NCBI GenBank assembly: GCA_020740775.1
Contig: JAHEWK010000008.1
Span: 2,790,001-2,854,000 of the forward strand
Source of the DNA: Ilyonectria destructans
Taxonomy: Eukaryota > Ascomycota > Sordariomycetes > Hypocreales > Nectriaceae
Length of the DNA stretch: 64,000 bases
Direction: 5' to 3'
Position numbers and translations under genes: made by a program. Shown piece after piece: positions 1 to 11,697 of the stretch. Every line of letters begins with the position of its first letter. The first letter of the stretch is position 1. The notes under the pieces are model-generated. The model worked only from the letters and a program-made list of their open reading frames with translations. It made no database searches and was not told the origin of the DNA.

Positions 1-234
1 CACCTTTTATTAGAAGCTGTTTCCTCATGCTTTATTAAATTTTACCTGTAAAGTGATGGAATGTAAATTCGCTCCCATTCTCGACCGCCTTCATAGTAGG
101 GCTGAGCGCCCTGGCAGGGACGCGCCGCAATTGCCCTCAAGTATAAGAGGTCCCATGAACCCCCTTCATTCTGGCGTCCGGTCTTCTTCTTTTTTCCCCC
201 AGCTTTTCAATCCACGCAAGCCCCATTCGCGTCG

Positions 235-840
235 GTGATGCCCCGGCCGCATGCGAAACCCATCATCCTCCCCCCCTTACTCCTTCTATTCATGTGGATT
301 CCGCCACTGGATGGGAGATACCTCCCGACGCCCTCCCTCACGCCCATCCACGTATGCTGGATTTCCGGTCATCAAGGAATTCAAGGCAATAAAGAGGCAG
401 ATCGCCTTGCTAAGGAGGGGACAGCGCTGCCCCTGGAGGACGCTTAGACACCCACACTAGCAGGAGTCCATAGCCTGGCATGGTTGAAAACGAAAGGAAT
501 GGCTGGAGAATGGTGGCAGCAGAAACTAGTTGAATCTGCGCTCCTTAAGTGCCCCGCCGAACTAAACTTGCTCAGAATAGTACTTTATTGCCTTCTTGCC
601 TCAAGGAGCGGCTATGGAGACTTTAAACGGTACCATCGGAAAATTAACTACGATGACTTGACTAAGTGCCTATGCGTGAGACCTACAACCCAAGCCATCT
701 TGTGTACTGCCAAAAGACCAGGCGGCTCTGCGAGAAGTGGCCCACTTTGCGACCGGCTCCGAGAACACAGTATGAGTGCTGGCTTCAGGATATTCGGAGA
801 CACGATACAGCCTTGCTCTGGAGGAAATGTATATAGGTAG
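235..840 (+). mobile_element. Decayed non-LTR (LINE, Tad-like) retrotransposon relic: RNase H end and downstream region
   Basis: The frame covering 235-447 encodes the end of an RNase H domain: WISGHQGIQGNKEADRLAKEG has the H-x-G-I-x-G-N-x-x-A-D pattern of fungal LINE RNase H. In another frame, 484-840 keeps the block that normally follows it (LASRSGYGDFKRYHRKINYDD, close to the usual 'AARSGHGDFxxYHxRFNH' segment), but the terminal CxC/C zinc-like motif is eroded. No reverse transcriptase or endonuclease is present, so this is only the 3' end of an element, broken by at least one frameshift. It is inert. The family name rests on motif memory; a Tad/CgT1-type clade is likely but not proven. 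Confidence 0.75.
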
Positions 841-1067
841 TTAGATACTGATAGTCTTCTGCCCCTCAGGAGGCCTCGAGCGGTCTGAGTTCCCACCGGC
901 GTAAAATACATCTTCTTCATCATCATCTTCTTCTTCTCGCCTCCACCGCCACCACGTGCTCCAGCAACTTGACCGCTTCCTCGACTTGGCCTTTAGATTT
1001 CTCATGCAGCGATGCTAGCCGAAGCCACGATATCACATCCTTGAGCCAATCTTTGGCTCCCTTGTAT
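841..1067 (-). other. Coding-like tail after the DUF7029-like gene
   Basis: Immediately downstream of the stop at 1068 the minus strand is open for about 47 codons (to about 916) and reads KYKGAKDWLKDVISWLRLAS, continuing to LLEHVVAVEARRRR. It is amphipathic and looks coding, but has no start of its own. It may be the end of a decayed neighbour or an alternative 3' exon. Confidence 0.3.
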
Positions 1068-2504
1068 TTAACGCCAGGTGTAGCACTCCTCAGCAATAGG
1101 GATGTACATGTTATAGACTGTCTTTGACCACAGCTTCGTAACGAAAGCGAAGAGGGTGAAACTGAAGTCGCTATTGATGCTCAGACCCTGGGCACAAACG
1201 AGATCGTTGGGCTGAGTGACAGTACCGTCATCTTCAATAGTCTGGCTTGCAGTGAACGCGAACTCGTTGTTGAAACGGGGACGGGCGGTAAGGCCGGCAC
1301 TCAAGTCCACGACACCACCCAGGGCCTTAACAACGAGCTGGAATGTAACGTCGATCCAGGTGTCGGCCTTGGCGAGAGCACGCTCGGAGAGGTCGAGCTT
1401 GGCGTTGTAGACAGGCTTCCAGCGGGTGACACTTGTCTTGGTATTGTCAAGGAAATCGAGATGAACAATGCCGTTTTTCAGACCGGCACCGGCGGACCCA
1501 GTGACAGTGACGCCAGCAGCAACATCGATGTCTAGACCAATGGCGAAGAGCAGCTCCGGGCCGAGGCTGATGATTCCCGGAACGTCGATGATAGAGTAAG
1601 AGAGCTCGCCGGGGCTATAGGTGAAGCTATCGCGATATTCTGCCGTAACGGCAACAGTGACTCCAACCTCAGCGTCGATACTGGAGTCAATATCGACGTA
1701 AAACTGCTTGAGCTTGCCTCCCAGGACATCATAGTCCAAAAAGCCAGAGAATGTGACGCTGGCCGTGACTTCAGCGGAATCGGCTGACACCTCAAGGTAG
1801 GGAGGGAAGGAGTAGATGGGAGTGTTCCTCGGGAGGCCGATCGTGCCCGCGATGGTGAGGCCCTTCTCGTTGACGGTGATACCACGCTCGTTGAGGCCCC
1901 TCTTTGCAACGCTCTGGCGCTTCTTAGCAACTGGCACAGCCTCAAAGGTGATGGCGGTGTTGGCTGCGTGAGGTCAGCTATCGCGGTGCTTTCCACGGAG
2001 GTTGGGAGGCTTCTTACTAGCTGTGCTAGCCACATCTTTCTTCTCGGCGCGTACGACAACAGTCAGGGTTTCCTTGTCGCCACTGATCCAGTTGACGAGG
2101 AAGACGCCACGCTCGGATTCGGCATCGCAACCACCCAAGTGGTTGGTGAAGAAAACAAGATCGGTCTCTTTCGACCAAGTCGCCACGGCAGCTGAGAAGT
2201 CATCCCCCGAAGTGAAGGAGACTGAAATAGAATCCTCGGAGCATGTCACATTGTCGATGGAGGCGATGTCTTCTAGCAGCACAGTAGGCCTCTTCATGTC
2301 AAGGTCCACATGGACCAGAGGGTCGGTGTCGTTACCATAGTCGAGACCGATAGACTTGCTGGGAGCCACCGCCGAGTCATCAGCGCGGGCCTGCAATCCT
2401 TTAGGCTTGGAGATGGGCTTGAGGGTAATGATGTCCTGAATGCTTCCAGCAATGGCCGTGCTGACCAGAAGAGCCACAAGGCTGGTGTAATGGAGGGCAT
2501 ACAT
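1068..2504 (-). CDS. Secreted fungal protein with DUF7029-like N-terminal region
   Basis: Two exons, 2504-2018 and 1963-1068, flank a 54-nt intron (1964-2017) with a GTAAGA donor, a GCTGAC branch site and a CAG acceptor. The product is about 460 residues. The ATG at 2504 gives a clear signal peptide (MYALHYTSLVALLVSTAIAG). Residues about 70-150 (VLLEDIASIDNVTCSEDS..., ending GGCDAESERGVFLV) resemble the fungal domain of unknown function called DUF7029. The rest is beta-rich, with Ser/Thr/Val repeats and few cysteines, as in the large fungal extracellular proteins that often carry DUF7223 after DUF7029. No catalytic motif was found. Likely a secreted or wall-associated protein. The exon structure is firm; the domain name is from memory. 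Confidence 0.8.
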
Positions 2505-3797
2505 GGTGGCGGCTAATGAAGGAAAATCATAAGCAAATGGTTAGCGACGGAGGAGGGATCGAGACTTCGGATGGATGATTGTCAAGTCGAGTATCCTCGT
2601 CGGAAATAATGTCGTGGAGGTGAGACATTTATATTCATGGCCTATTCATTCAATTAAACACGTGCACTATGGTGTCGGGGTCGGTGGAAATGAAGCGGTG
2701 CATTCCCGTTATCCGCCGGTACAAGGCCGAACCTGATCTTGACATATAAGACAGTGGCTAAGATAGTGTGATAATACACGCCCGCAGCGCACTGGCAGGT
2801 TCCTACTGCCTCTTCCGGCAACCCACGTGGGCCATGTCGGTGAAGGTATCATCATGTGCGTAGCCAGGATGTAACACGATGCGGACGCCAGGGTCTATTT
2901 GGGATTCTCCTCCCCCAGGAATGGACATATGGCGCCACACTAAGCACTGATGGTGGGTTCCATCCTCCTATAAAGGCAGGTCCTCGAACTCGATATTGAG
3001 CAGCACATTCGGAGCGAACCGAGCCAGTAACTTAATATTCTCAGTCCACGGACTGAACCAAAAAAGCTCTGGAGCTAGAAATGCCAAGACGTCGTATAAC
3101 TTGCACACTTCTCGTAACCCCGATGGGACCGACCCCTGTAAGAAAGGTACCACACTAGATAAGGAAGACTTTGGCATCCATTCGGATTCTTTCCGGCTTG
3201 GATTCCGGTAACTTGCTCACCTTGAGGGAGCAGACAAAAGTTAGATTAGTTCCGGCTTGGATTCGGATTGTTCTTTACTACTAGATCCGGATTTATACAG
3301 GAGAAATAGCAGCCGCCGAGGTAGATCCGAACTGAATCGAGCTTTCAAAGCCGACTGACTAATTCACCTCTTCACTCACCTTCTTAGTCGGTATAACTAT
3401 CGTCGTTAGATTCTACGGCCAGCGCCTCGGCGGGCAAGTACCTTTCTGGCTCCAAAAGCTGGCTCAGTTCGCAAACGAGGCCTGGTAGTAGAGGAGATAC
3501 GGAGTATTAACGCAACCCTGTCCGACGGGGGTCGGCAACTCAAAAAGCGGTTGTGGTGGAGGGGTTAGAGCAGCATTAAGCCGAAGCCACGCATCCTAGA
3601 CGGTACGCAGTCGATCCTGTTAGATAAGCATGTGATGCCGGAAATAGTGAGATGATGAATAGTACGCATTGAGCAACTTGTCTCTGCTGCCAAAACAGCC
3701 AGCTTTGGATGTAAATAGCAACTTGGGCATTTGTAGGGGTCAAGCCTCCCGACGCCCTCTCCACAGTACGCTCGTGGTGCATTTATAAGTCAAGGCC
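2505..3797. other. Intergenic, no gene seen
   Basis: The promoter side of the DUF7029-like gene. It contains two nearby copies of 'ttccggcttggattc' (3190-3260). Open frames are short and not coding-like. Confidence 0.6.
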
Positions 3798-4377
3798 ATG
3801 TCAATTATCGTATGAATCTGCGCTGTAATTGAACCGTCCTGGATTCCTATTTTTTACTCGACCCAGGGCTCTAGCAGCCAAGGCTCTGTTGAAGTTGTCC
3901 ATGGAGGCACACGAGATAGGCTCACTCCGAATGAGGCATCTGTCAAGGGCACAGCCTCGGATTCATCCACCAGTACAGCAACATCTGCCAGCCCAGATCC
4001 GCGCGAAGAGCTAAATGCCATCTTCGAGAAGCACAGAGGTCTGATCGGCAAACGAGGAAATATTCCGATGAAGACCCTTGACTCCACGCCCATTGATCCA
4101 GGTATGAAAATTCTGGTCTTGGATGTCCGAAAGATTTACTTACTGCGTGCTAGTTCTTTCGCGTTCCGGTGAAAATCGTGGCCAGCTTGACGAGACAAGA
4201 CCTGCATTGTTGGGCAAGTCGACTGAATTGGTTAGAATTCGTCGTGGCGGTCGGCGTCTCCAACCGCGAAAACAAATCGCGACGCAAAAGCCGACAAAGC
4301 CAACGAATGGACCCGACTTCCTCCCAGGGGCGTTTGTCTTCCGAGTCCAGCCCGGGGCTGAGCTTTTTTCAAAGTAA
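3798..4377 (+). CDS. Weak three-exon model, small hypothetical protein
   Basis: Not a recognised family. An open frame without its own ATG spans about 3867-4102 (Ser/Thr stretch SDSSTSTATSASPDP, then ELNAIFEKHRGLIGKRGNIP). It can be joined upstream to an ATG at 3798 through an intron at 3810-3866 (GTATGA...CAG). Downstream it joins the frame ending at 4377 through an intron starting GTATGAAA at about 4101, with an ACTTAC branch and a GCTAG acceptor near 4152. Both junctions keep frame. The product would be about 155 residues, basic at the C-terminus (RIRRGGRRLQPRKQ). It could equally be a pseudogene or a chance open frame; transcript evidence is needed. Confidence 0.28.
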
Positions 4378-4982
4378 AACATGGGGTCCGGAAGAGAGTT
4401 GTCGCGTATTGCCGGGCCGATGTATTGGAAATAACTGGCCATGAAATTGTTGAAGGCAAGTGATCTTTCGGAGAAACAGCCGCACCTTTTTCATAAGGTG
4501 GAAGTGTCTCGCTGAGTCCACCGGTCAAATTAAACGGCGTTGCCGATCAGGACCTAAGCTCACCGCCAACTATGGTCGGCGATTAATATTATTCCCGGCG
4601 TCCGTGGTTTATCAGTAATACGGCTGGGGAGAGCGCTTATTAGGCCACAGTGCCAGCCCCAAAACCCAGCAAGCAGTTACCCCGTCCATCAGTAACCATC
4701 CGAGTAGGCCTCGGCCCACTCCGTCTTGAATTTTCCGCCTGAAGGAAGATGATCGGTTTTTACAATGTCTCATTCCGAAAGCATTTCGATACTTGTATGC
4801 CCGAATCGTCAGGCGGGTCGCGTGAGGTGCTCGATCAAATAAAAAGGCCGTCGTCCCACTATCCCAGGGAAAGTGTGTCACCCCTTTTAAAATCATTCAT
4901 CAACACTCGCTGAACCTGTCTCCTCCTCCAGCACTCTTGCATCGGATTTACCCCCCGTCCATCTACCAACTACAAAAGCACA

Positions 4983-6092
4983 ATGTCGGCATCCCTCGTC
5001 ACCGGAGGCACGGGCTTCGTCGGCCTCTACGTGGTCAAGCTGCTCCTCGAACGAGGCCACCAAGTCCACACCACCGTCCGCTCCCTGAAGAACAAGTCCA
5101 AGTGCAAGCCGCTGCTAGACCTCCAGACTCAGTTCCCCGATCGCCTCCGCTTGTTTGAGGCCGACCTGATGAAAGCCGGCTCCTTCACCCAGGCCATAAA
5201 GGGCTGCCACATTGTTTACCATGTCGCCTCACCCTTCCTCCTGCCCGACCAGATCAAGGACGGGTTCAAGGACTGTGTCGAGCCTGCACTCCAGGGCACC
5301 AAGAACGTGTTGGATTCCGTCAACGATACGGAGACCGTCCAGCGAGTAGTCCTCACCTCGTCCGGTACGTGTGGTGCTTACTCGTCTTCCCGCCCCCCTG
5401 GTCGATGCCGATGATCTAACAAGCTCCCGTCCCAAGTCTCCGCCATGTACGGAGACAACGCCGATGTGCTCAAGGCCCCGAAGAAAATCCTCACCGAGTC
5501 GTGCTGGAACGAGAGCAGCAGCGTCACCCACTACCCCTACGCCTACTCTAAGCTGGTAGCTGAGCGGGAGGCCTGGAAGATGCACGAACTCCAGGGCCGC
5601 TGGTCCCTCGTGGTCATCAACCCCGGGCTGATCGTGGGTCCGTCCCTGACGCCCGACTCCGTTTCTGGCAGCTTGCACATGCTCGACGCAATGTACCGCG
5701 GCGAGAACCGCATGGGCGTCGCCGACCTGTCCTACCCCGTTGTCGATGTGCGGGACGTCGCCGAGGCCCACGTAAAGGCCGGCGAGGACGCGGCTCTCAA
5801 GGGCCGGTTCATCGTCTCGGGTGACCGCTCCATTCCGTTGCTGGAGATGGCCAGCCTCGTACGCCCCGTCCACAAGAACCCCAAGGCGCTGCCGCGCCGG
5901 AACCTCCCCACGCTGATGGTCTACGCTGCCGGGCCCTTCATCGGTATCACGAAGAAGTGGTCGGCTGCGAACCTCAGCACCCCCTTCAAGGTCGACAACC
6001 AGAAAAGTCTTCGGGAGCTGGACTTAACGTACCGCCCCGCCGAGGAGAGCTTCCAGGCGCACTACAAATCCTGGGAGCAGGCGAATGCATGA
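4983..6092 (+). CDS. NAD(P)-dependent epimerase / dihydroflavonol-4-reductase-like extended SDR
   Basis: Exons 4983-5364 and 5437-6092 join in frame across a 72-nt intron (GTACGT donor, TCTAAC branch, AAG acceptor), giving 345 residues, normal for extended short-chain dehydrogenases. The N-terminus has the Rossmann motif TGGTGFVG (residues 7-14). After splicing the conserved LTSSVSAMYG strand is restored, and the catalytic Y-x-x-x-K is in YPYAYSK (Tyr162, Lys166). NPGLIVGPSL and VDVRDVAEAH are further family signatures. The fold suggests NAD(P)H-dependent reduction of a ketone or aldehyde, or 3-beta-HSD/dihydroflavonol-reductase-type chemistry; the substrate cannot be read from sequence. Cytosolic; no signal peptide. 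A pyrimidine-rich leader with an AAATAAAAAGG stretch near 4840 precedes it. Confidence 0.93.
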
Positions 6093-8596
6093 TATCGTCT
6101 TGTTGTTTCTGCTGCGTCAATGTCTGCGTCCCATCCATGTTCGGGTCTCAGTCCCTGTCGAGTCTGCCGCTGCTGTTTGGCGCCCCTGTTTACCATCCAC
6201 TCAGTTTTCGCGCGCAGATATCCACGTGGTCTTTCGGTTGGCCCTGTACTTCTGCCTCACTCCATTATTATTCATCTATAGAACCGTAGCATGATTTATT
6301 ACCATCATCAATTGTTAGGAACCACGCCTTGCGGCAAGCATCCTAGTGCCACAACTGGCCATGATTTGATCTCGTCGGCTTGTGAATCTTGACAATGTGG
6401 TTCCCCTCAATTGCTACAGTTTCTTCTCCCATGACAGTTCCGGAACAGAACCACGACCCGATGTCGCGTTCAGGTGAAACTCATTCAAACGCAGCAACAC
6501 ACAGCGTGGGAAATCTAGCTGGCATCGCATTATCCCCTGCAATCCAAACCTTCGTTCCTTCAAACCCGGCCCTGCTGCGCCTCCTGACGCGTCCATACGT
6601 GACTACTATGGGCGATAACCTTGGCAGAAACTGATGAAGAGGCAAATCTGTCGCCCTTGCATTACCGGCATCATAGTCGTCATGCACTAGTATCGCGGCT
6701 AAAACTAATTTGGGCGACATCTGCCGAGCGACTTATTAGGGGCGACAAAGGAACCGGCGGTCGAGTTGTCCCGATGACTGACTAGTGCGCCCTCTGGCTT
6801 AGCCAAATCTCTGGACTGACTCAGTCTTGATTGAAAACATGTCGAACCTTTCGGCGTTGATCTCCCAAATTCCCGTAGGCAAAGATGCCGAATGCAGCTT
6901 CACTCGTGACCCACGCATCTTAAATCCGCACTTCAGGAGTCATGACCTGCCGGCGCTAGGTCGGACGTTCCGGCTCTTATGCCTCATTCACCATGGGGTA
7001 CCACTCCCCGCCAACTATGTACCGTGCCAGTCAGTTGCCCCACGCGAGCAGTAATAAAAGAGCTTTCGTCCAGCTCGCTGTTGCTGATGGCTCTGATCAG
7101 CAGAACCGAGGATTCACATCTTGACAGTTTGCAAGAGCATCTACAACAGACACAACAAACCCGATTGTACTATTGCCCTTACCCCCTCCCCTTTTCGTAC
7201 CAAAATTCCCTACGGCTTTGGGACGATGTCCCAGCAACCGCTTGTCGTAAGTACTCCGTGCATGGCTGGCTCCGTGAGCTTGCGCCTTGCCCTCCCCGGA
7301 CACTGATAGCTCTTGGGCGGTTCTGGAGCGGGTTGTTAGCACATTTATTTGCCCGATGACTGACGCCCCATAAATTACCAAGCCCCCTTTGCCTTTGACA
7401 TTCCTTACGGTTCGGAACGCCAGTGCCGACCGGAGACGCCGATCACTAATCGATGGACTGGGTGCCTGGCTGCCACCCGGTTGATCCGGGCGATTCCTTT
7501 CCCACTTGTGCCCAAATCGCTCGAAACGAAGCGTTTCCCAATTCCAAATATGTTTTTTTTGTCTTAGCCGGCACAAAAGTGATGGTTGTCAGCGGGCCTG
7601 ATAACTCACTAATTAGCACGGCAGGGAACGTTACATGTCCTCCATCGGCGCGGAACCCCGGGAACATTTCGAATCTAGAGGCCGGAGATTACAATAAAAC
7701 CGTTTGGTGCCTATCTTTAGGAAACAGTCGGAAGACCGGATAGAAACCAAGGCTATTATATCTCCGGTCTGTCGACTATTGGCCGCGCCATTACCCTCTA
7801 GAGACCCAATGCTACACCTAGTCGGGACAGCACTTTGAATGGACAGGCCATGGCATCTCCCTTGCAGGAGTCTCTAAGTTACGCTTCATCGTCTCGTACT
7901 TCAAGATAATGGAAATGCCTGCCTGGATTAGCACCAGAAACACCGCGAGTCGAGGACCAACTCACAGACTCCATCTCGACTTGAGGGTACTCATATTCAC
8001 CTTCGTCGTATCTGCATGTCTTCTTGTCACAATTCCAGGCTGAATTAACTTGGTGCGTCTCTACCGATAATATTCGGGCGGCTGCTGTGCTCGGGCTGGA
8101 GACTCCCGTCACGGCGCCATGGTTGATGATTAGCTTTGGCGGGGCGGAAGATGGTTACGAAGTCCATCAAAGCTGGTCTTCAAAATACCACAGGAGTATG
8201 AGAGATGGAAGAAGGATAGCTGTCCATCAGCATTTTTGCCGTTTATTGTAGCGCAAGCGTCGCTGGTTTTGACAATTAGGACAAGACGGAGGGGGTTCGT
8301 AAAAGATCCCCTATTAGCTCCAGTCGCTTGCTTGGCAAAAAGTGCAAATTGGTCTCCAAAAGCGGCAACCTCGATATGCCAACTTCGGGCTCCCGGCGCC
8401 ACATCCAAGCTGCCATTTTGCAAACATCTTTCTTTTTGACGTAAAACTTTTACTTGGCAAGGGCTGTTCGCATTTGGCGAGGGCAAAGGTTTTTCGCAGC
8501 TGCAATACTTTCCATGCTAGCAAAAGGATCCAACTATGTTATACTAATCTTTATATTCCGCATCTTTTTTGGAATATAAATTCGAACATGCTCAAA
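6093..8596. other. Long intergenic stretch with no supported gene
   Basis: About 2.5 kb between the SDR and the F-box gene. Some minus-strand frames (7879-8112, 8130-8486) have coding-like composition (e.g. AWNCDKKTCRYDEGEYEYPQ) but no start or splice pattern that I can complete. They may be remnants of a gene. Confidence 0.5.
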
Positions 8597-9403
8597 CTAC
8601 TCCTCATGGTGAGGCCAATGGCTTAGCATATACCCATTATTCTCTGCATAAATCTGAATCTGCTCTTCGGTAGTATTGTTCCAAATGTCCACATTAGTCA
8701 TAAGAACAACCCCAAACCTCTCACTACTCCTGATAAACGATCTCAACCGCGTGCAGCACGGATTGTCTCTTCGGATCTTCACAGATTCCCATGTTTTCCC
8801 CAGCATCTTCACGCTCTTTGGCCTCACCTCCCTACCGTACCCGCCATCAACCCTGCCACCAGAACTATTCCATACTTCTCTCGAAGGCGGTTGAACAGGC
8901 AACATTCTCTTCCAACTCGCTTCCTCGCGCAAGAACCGCTCATCCCCAACCACCTTATCCCAGTCAAACTCCAAGTATGTCTCAACCTCATCATCAGAAG
9001 CAAAGCCCATGTCATTGGACGACAGATCATCACCATCCTCAATCATCTCCTGCGTAATTGGCCCCGGACCCCAATCATAGTCGCAGCCTTCCTTAACCTT
9101 TGCGCCTTCTTCGAACGCCAGGTACTTTAGAAATGGGTTGATCTCAAACTCGGAAACCAGCGTTGGGATACCGTTTTCTTGGAGCGGGGTAAAGAATAGT
9201 TTTTGTTGGATGGACTTATTATTATTGATGATATCGTTGAACGTGCTGTTAACGCGAGGTAAATGGCAAAGCAGATCGTGGGCAGCGCAGCCCTCGAGGA
9301 TTTGCGTGAGGAGCTCAGCCATGGAGAAGACGTGGGCCGAAGCGCTAATATATTCGGTGTTGTTGAGGCCCTTCTTAGCGGAAATGGTGCCTAGCGTTGG
9401 CAT
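8597..9403 (-). CDS. F-box-like domain protein
   Basis: A single exon of 268 residues from the ATG at 9403 (MPTLGTIS...). The open frame continues upstream but has no earlier ATG. Residues about 25-71 form an F-box-like segment (HVFSMAELLTQILEGCAAHDLL...VNSTFNDIINNNKSIQQKLFF), matching the fungal pattern in which a leucine-rich helix pair ends in 'RVNxxFxxxIxxSxxIQxxLFF'. The middle is acidic. The C-terminal half has no LRR or WD repeats and ends with the usual short region of this Ascomycota family. F-box proteins bind Skp1 in SCF ubiquitin ligases; the target is unknown. The family is greatly expanded in Pezizomycotina. Confidence 0.8.
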   Translation of the reverse strand: MPTLGTISAKKGLNNTEYISASAHVFSMAELLTQILEGCAAHDLLCHLPRVNSTFNDIINNNKSIQQKLFFTPLQENGIPTLVSEFEINPFLKYLAFEEGAKVKEGCDYDWGPGPITQEMIEDGDDLSSNDMGFASDDEVETYLEFDWDKVVGDERFLREEASWKRMLPVQPPSREVWNSSGGRVDGGYGREVRPKSVKMLGKTWESVKIRRDNPCCTRLRSFIRSSERFGVVLMTNVDIWNNTTEEQIQIYAENNGYMLSHWPHHEE

Positions 9404-10269
9404 GGTGGGATTGGGGATGTGAGGATGATGGGGATGTTGAGAATAGTGAGGTGTGTTGCTCTGCTCATCGAGCAATAGACTTGTCGCTGCAAGTCTTGAA
9501 TATTTGACTTGGTGGTATTCTTCGAGGAGAAGTTGTAAGCAAAAAAAAAAAAAACGAAGATGGCCCTTTTGTAAGCTGGACTCTGTGAGTTTGATTACCC
9601 CCTGCTAGTTCCGGGAATAATAGGCGGCCCGGCTAGACCTAACAAAGAGGAGAACAAATAGTTAACTGAGGTTGGCTTGGATAAGAACCTAAATAAGACA
9701 TAGAATAATGCTTAGTAGTAAGTAAAGATATAACTAAAATAGAATATCTAAGATAATGAAACACAAATATGAGATAATATTATTAGCGGAATGTCTTTGG
9801 ATGTCATGCTGACAAGTCTTGACAGATACACGAGGGTAACAAAGACGCAAAGGGTTCTCCACAGGAAAGCAGAAAATCCACGGCTCTGAGACTTGAGGTG
9901 GATCTTGTCGGTGTTGAACGATGGCCTCCATGATAATGTGCGAGAGATGTGTGGTACTAATAGTCAGTCGAAAGAATATCCGAGGCAAGGTGGCCAATCG
10001 TCTACGTGCAGATAAGGTCCTAGTCGGTCAGTGTCACGAACTGCGGTCTGGATTCAGGGGAATGGAGCTCATCGCCTATCGTGAAGAACGCGGGGAAACA
10101 CCTCGTTTATCCCCATACTGTTCCATGGCTCGCTACACTTAGCTGCTGCTACCTCCCGTTACTCATAGCTGCGTCCTCTCGAGTCTTCGAATGTATTACC
10201 ACTTGGGCCCTCTGGTGGGGTGGAACCACTAGCCGCCCTATCACATAACCCACGTTGAAAGTCCCCAAC
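9404..10269. other. Intergenic with oligo-A and AT-rich patch
   Basis: An A14 run at 9541-9554 and an AT-rich, TA-rich patch at about 9650-9790 that looks like mutated repeat DNA (RIP-like). No gene seen. Confidence 0.55.
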
Positions 10270-10655
10270 GAGATTGGAGGGCTCGGATGACGGCCGACGA
10301 AAGTGACGCAAGGTCTAGGAGCCTTGTTGAATAACCGACCCCTATGCCAGTAGACCGAAGAGATTGGAGGGCTCGGATGACAGCCGACGAAAGTTGCAAA
10401 CTGACAAGGTCCGGGGGTCTTGCTGAAGAATCCGCCCGTATCTTGCCGAGACCGAGGAGATTCCTGGGTTGTATGTACACCACGGGACGAATCTTGCGGG
10501 AGGCTTAGATAGACAATCTCTCTAGAAATTACTCGTTGTGGAAAGATGCGGAGAGTTCGCGGGGTATCCGTACACCCTGGAGCGAATCTTCGGGGAGGCT
10601 TTGCTACTTAATCTCTCCAGAAATTACCAGATGTGGAAAAGATGTGGAGAGTTCG
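10270..10655. repeat. Two neighbouring ~90-95-bp minisatellites
   Basis: Family A: the 35-bp block gagattggagggctcggatg... at 10270-10304 returns at 10360-10394 with one mismatch, a period of 90 bp, and a third degenerate start near 10456. Family B: the ~95-bp block at 10467-10560 (containing acgaatcttgcgggaggctt and tctagaaattac) is repeated at 10561-10655 with about 80% identity. Both lie in the 5' flank of the glutamine amidotransferase gene. No open frame spans them. Confidence 0.9.
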
Positions 10656-10878
10656 CGGCAGGGTGCCATCACGCGGACAGGCGTTAGTGCAGAGGGTGGA
10701 GCTACTCACATTAGCGTAAGCGTCAAGTAACGGATGATACAGAAGGCTTTCTCCTCGCTCCGGCATCGTCCCAGACGTTGACGGGGAGCTATAACACCAT
10801 CATCCTCTCAAAGAAAAAACACAGTTCTCACATTCGCCGATATCATCATCTTCGCTATTAGCAACCCCGAACTCAGCA

Positions 10879-11697
10879 ATGCCAGTGATGGCTCAGAGCA
10901 ATCAATCAAAGCGTATTGTTCGGATCGCTGTCCTAGACTGCGATTACACAGCACCCAAGGTCGCCGAGACTTGGGGTCCAAGCTACGGCAATATCTTCGC
11001 TCATCGCCTCAAGGCAGCTGGCAAGTCAGTGTGCCCGACAAGGCTGCTAGACTTTGCCTTTTACGACATTCTCAAAAACGAAATGCCCGACGCCGACGCC
11101 GAGTTCGATGCAATCATCATAACAGGCTCCATTAAGGCAGTATACGACCCGGATGCCTGGATACCCAATCTCAAATCCTTTATTCAGGAGACTTATCACC
11201 ACCGTCCCGAGGTTCGAATGTTTGGCGCTTGTTTTGGTCATCAGATTATTTCCGAAGCACTACTCGAGCAATTCGGTGTAATAGTCGAAAAAGATCCGAA
11301 TGGATACGAAGTCGGCGTTCAGACCATCAGCCTGAACCCTGTGTTCTCGGCGCATTTCCGGCATGTTTTGGATTTAGACGACGAGAATAAGTTGCGAATG
11401 CAATTTGCTCACGGTGACCACGTCCGGTTGGATCTTCCATGGCCCGAGTCCTGGATATCAATCGGCAGCACTTCTCACTGTCGAATTCAGGGTGTCTTCC
11501 TGCCAGGACGGGTTCTGACTTTCCAAGGGCACTTTGAGTTTGATCAAGATATTTCGACGAACTCGATGAAGTATTTCTACACCACAGAGAGAGGGTTTAC
11601 TACAGAAGATCTGAATTCTGCTTTGCGTCAAGTCCAGCAGCCCGACGACGCAGACAAGGCGGCCAAGTTGTTATTTGCATTTCTCGCAGAAGGGTGA
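10879..11697 (+). CDS. Class I glutamine amidotransferase-like protein (GATase1)
   Basis: A single exon of 272 residues (a second in-frame ATG at codon 4 is also possible). The nucleophile elbow GACFGHQ places the catalytic Cys at 118, and FQGHFEFD supplies His218 and Glu220, so the Cys-His-Glu triad is complete. The segment IIITGSIKAVYD at about 79-90 is the typical oxyanion-loop strand. The length matches stand-alone fungal GATase1 proteins related to GMP-synthase amidotransferase domains. These hydrolyse a gamma-glutamyl amide or a similar bond and often act in small-molecule or stress metabolism; the substrate is unknown. A pair of minisatellites lies upstream (10270-10655). The next gene, a SnoaL-like protein in the same direction, could be a metabolic neighbour. 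Confidence 0.9.
   Translation: MPVMAQSNQSKRIVRIAVLDCDYTAPKVAETWGPSYGNIFAHRLKAAGKSVCPTRLLDFAFYDILKNEMPDADAEFDAIIITGSIKAVYDPDAWIPNLKSFIQETYHHRPEVRMFGACFGHQIISEALLEQFGVIVEKDPNGYEVGVQTISLNPVFSAHFRHVLDLDDENKLRMQFAHGDHVRLDLPWPESWISIGSTSHCRIQGVFLPGRVLTFQGHFEFDQDISTNSMKYFYTTERGFTTEDLNSALRQVQQPDDADKAAKLLFAFLAEG

Noticed and set aside
5229..5873. 214-codon minus-strand frame inside the SDR gene
   Set aside because: Antisense of the SDR exons and intron; no recognisable protein.
7097..7576. 159-codon minus-strand frame
   Set aside because: Basic, unstructured composition, overlapping plus-strand frames of equal quality, no motif; likely chance.
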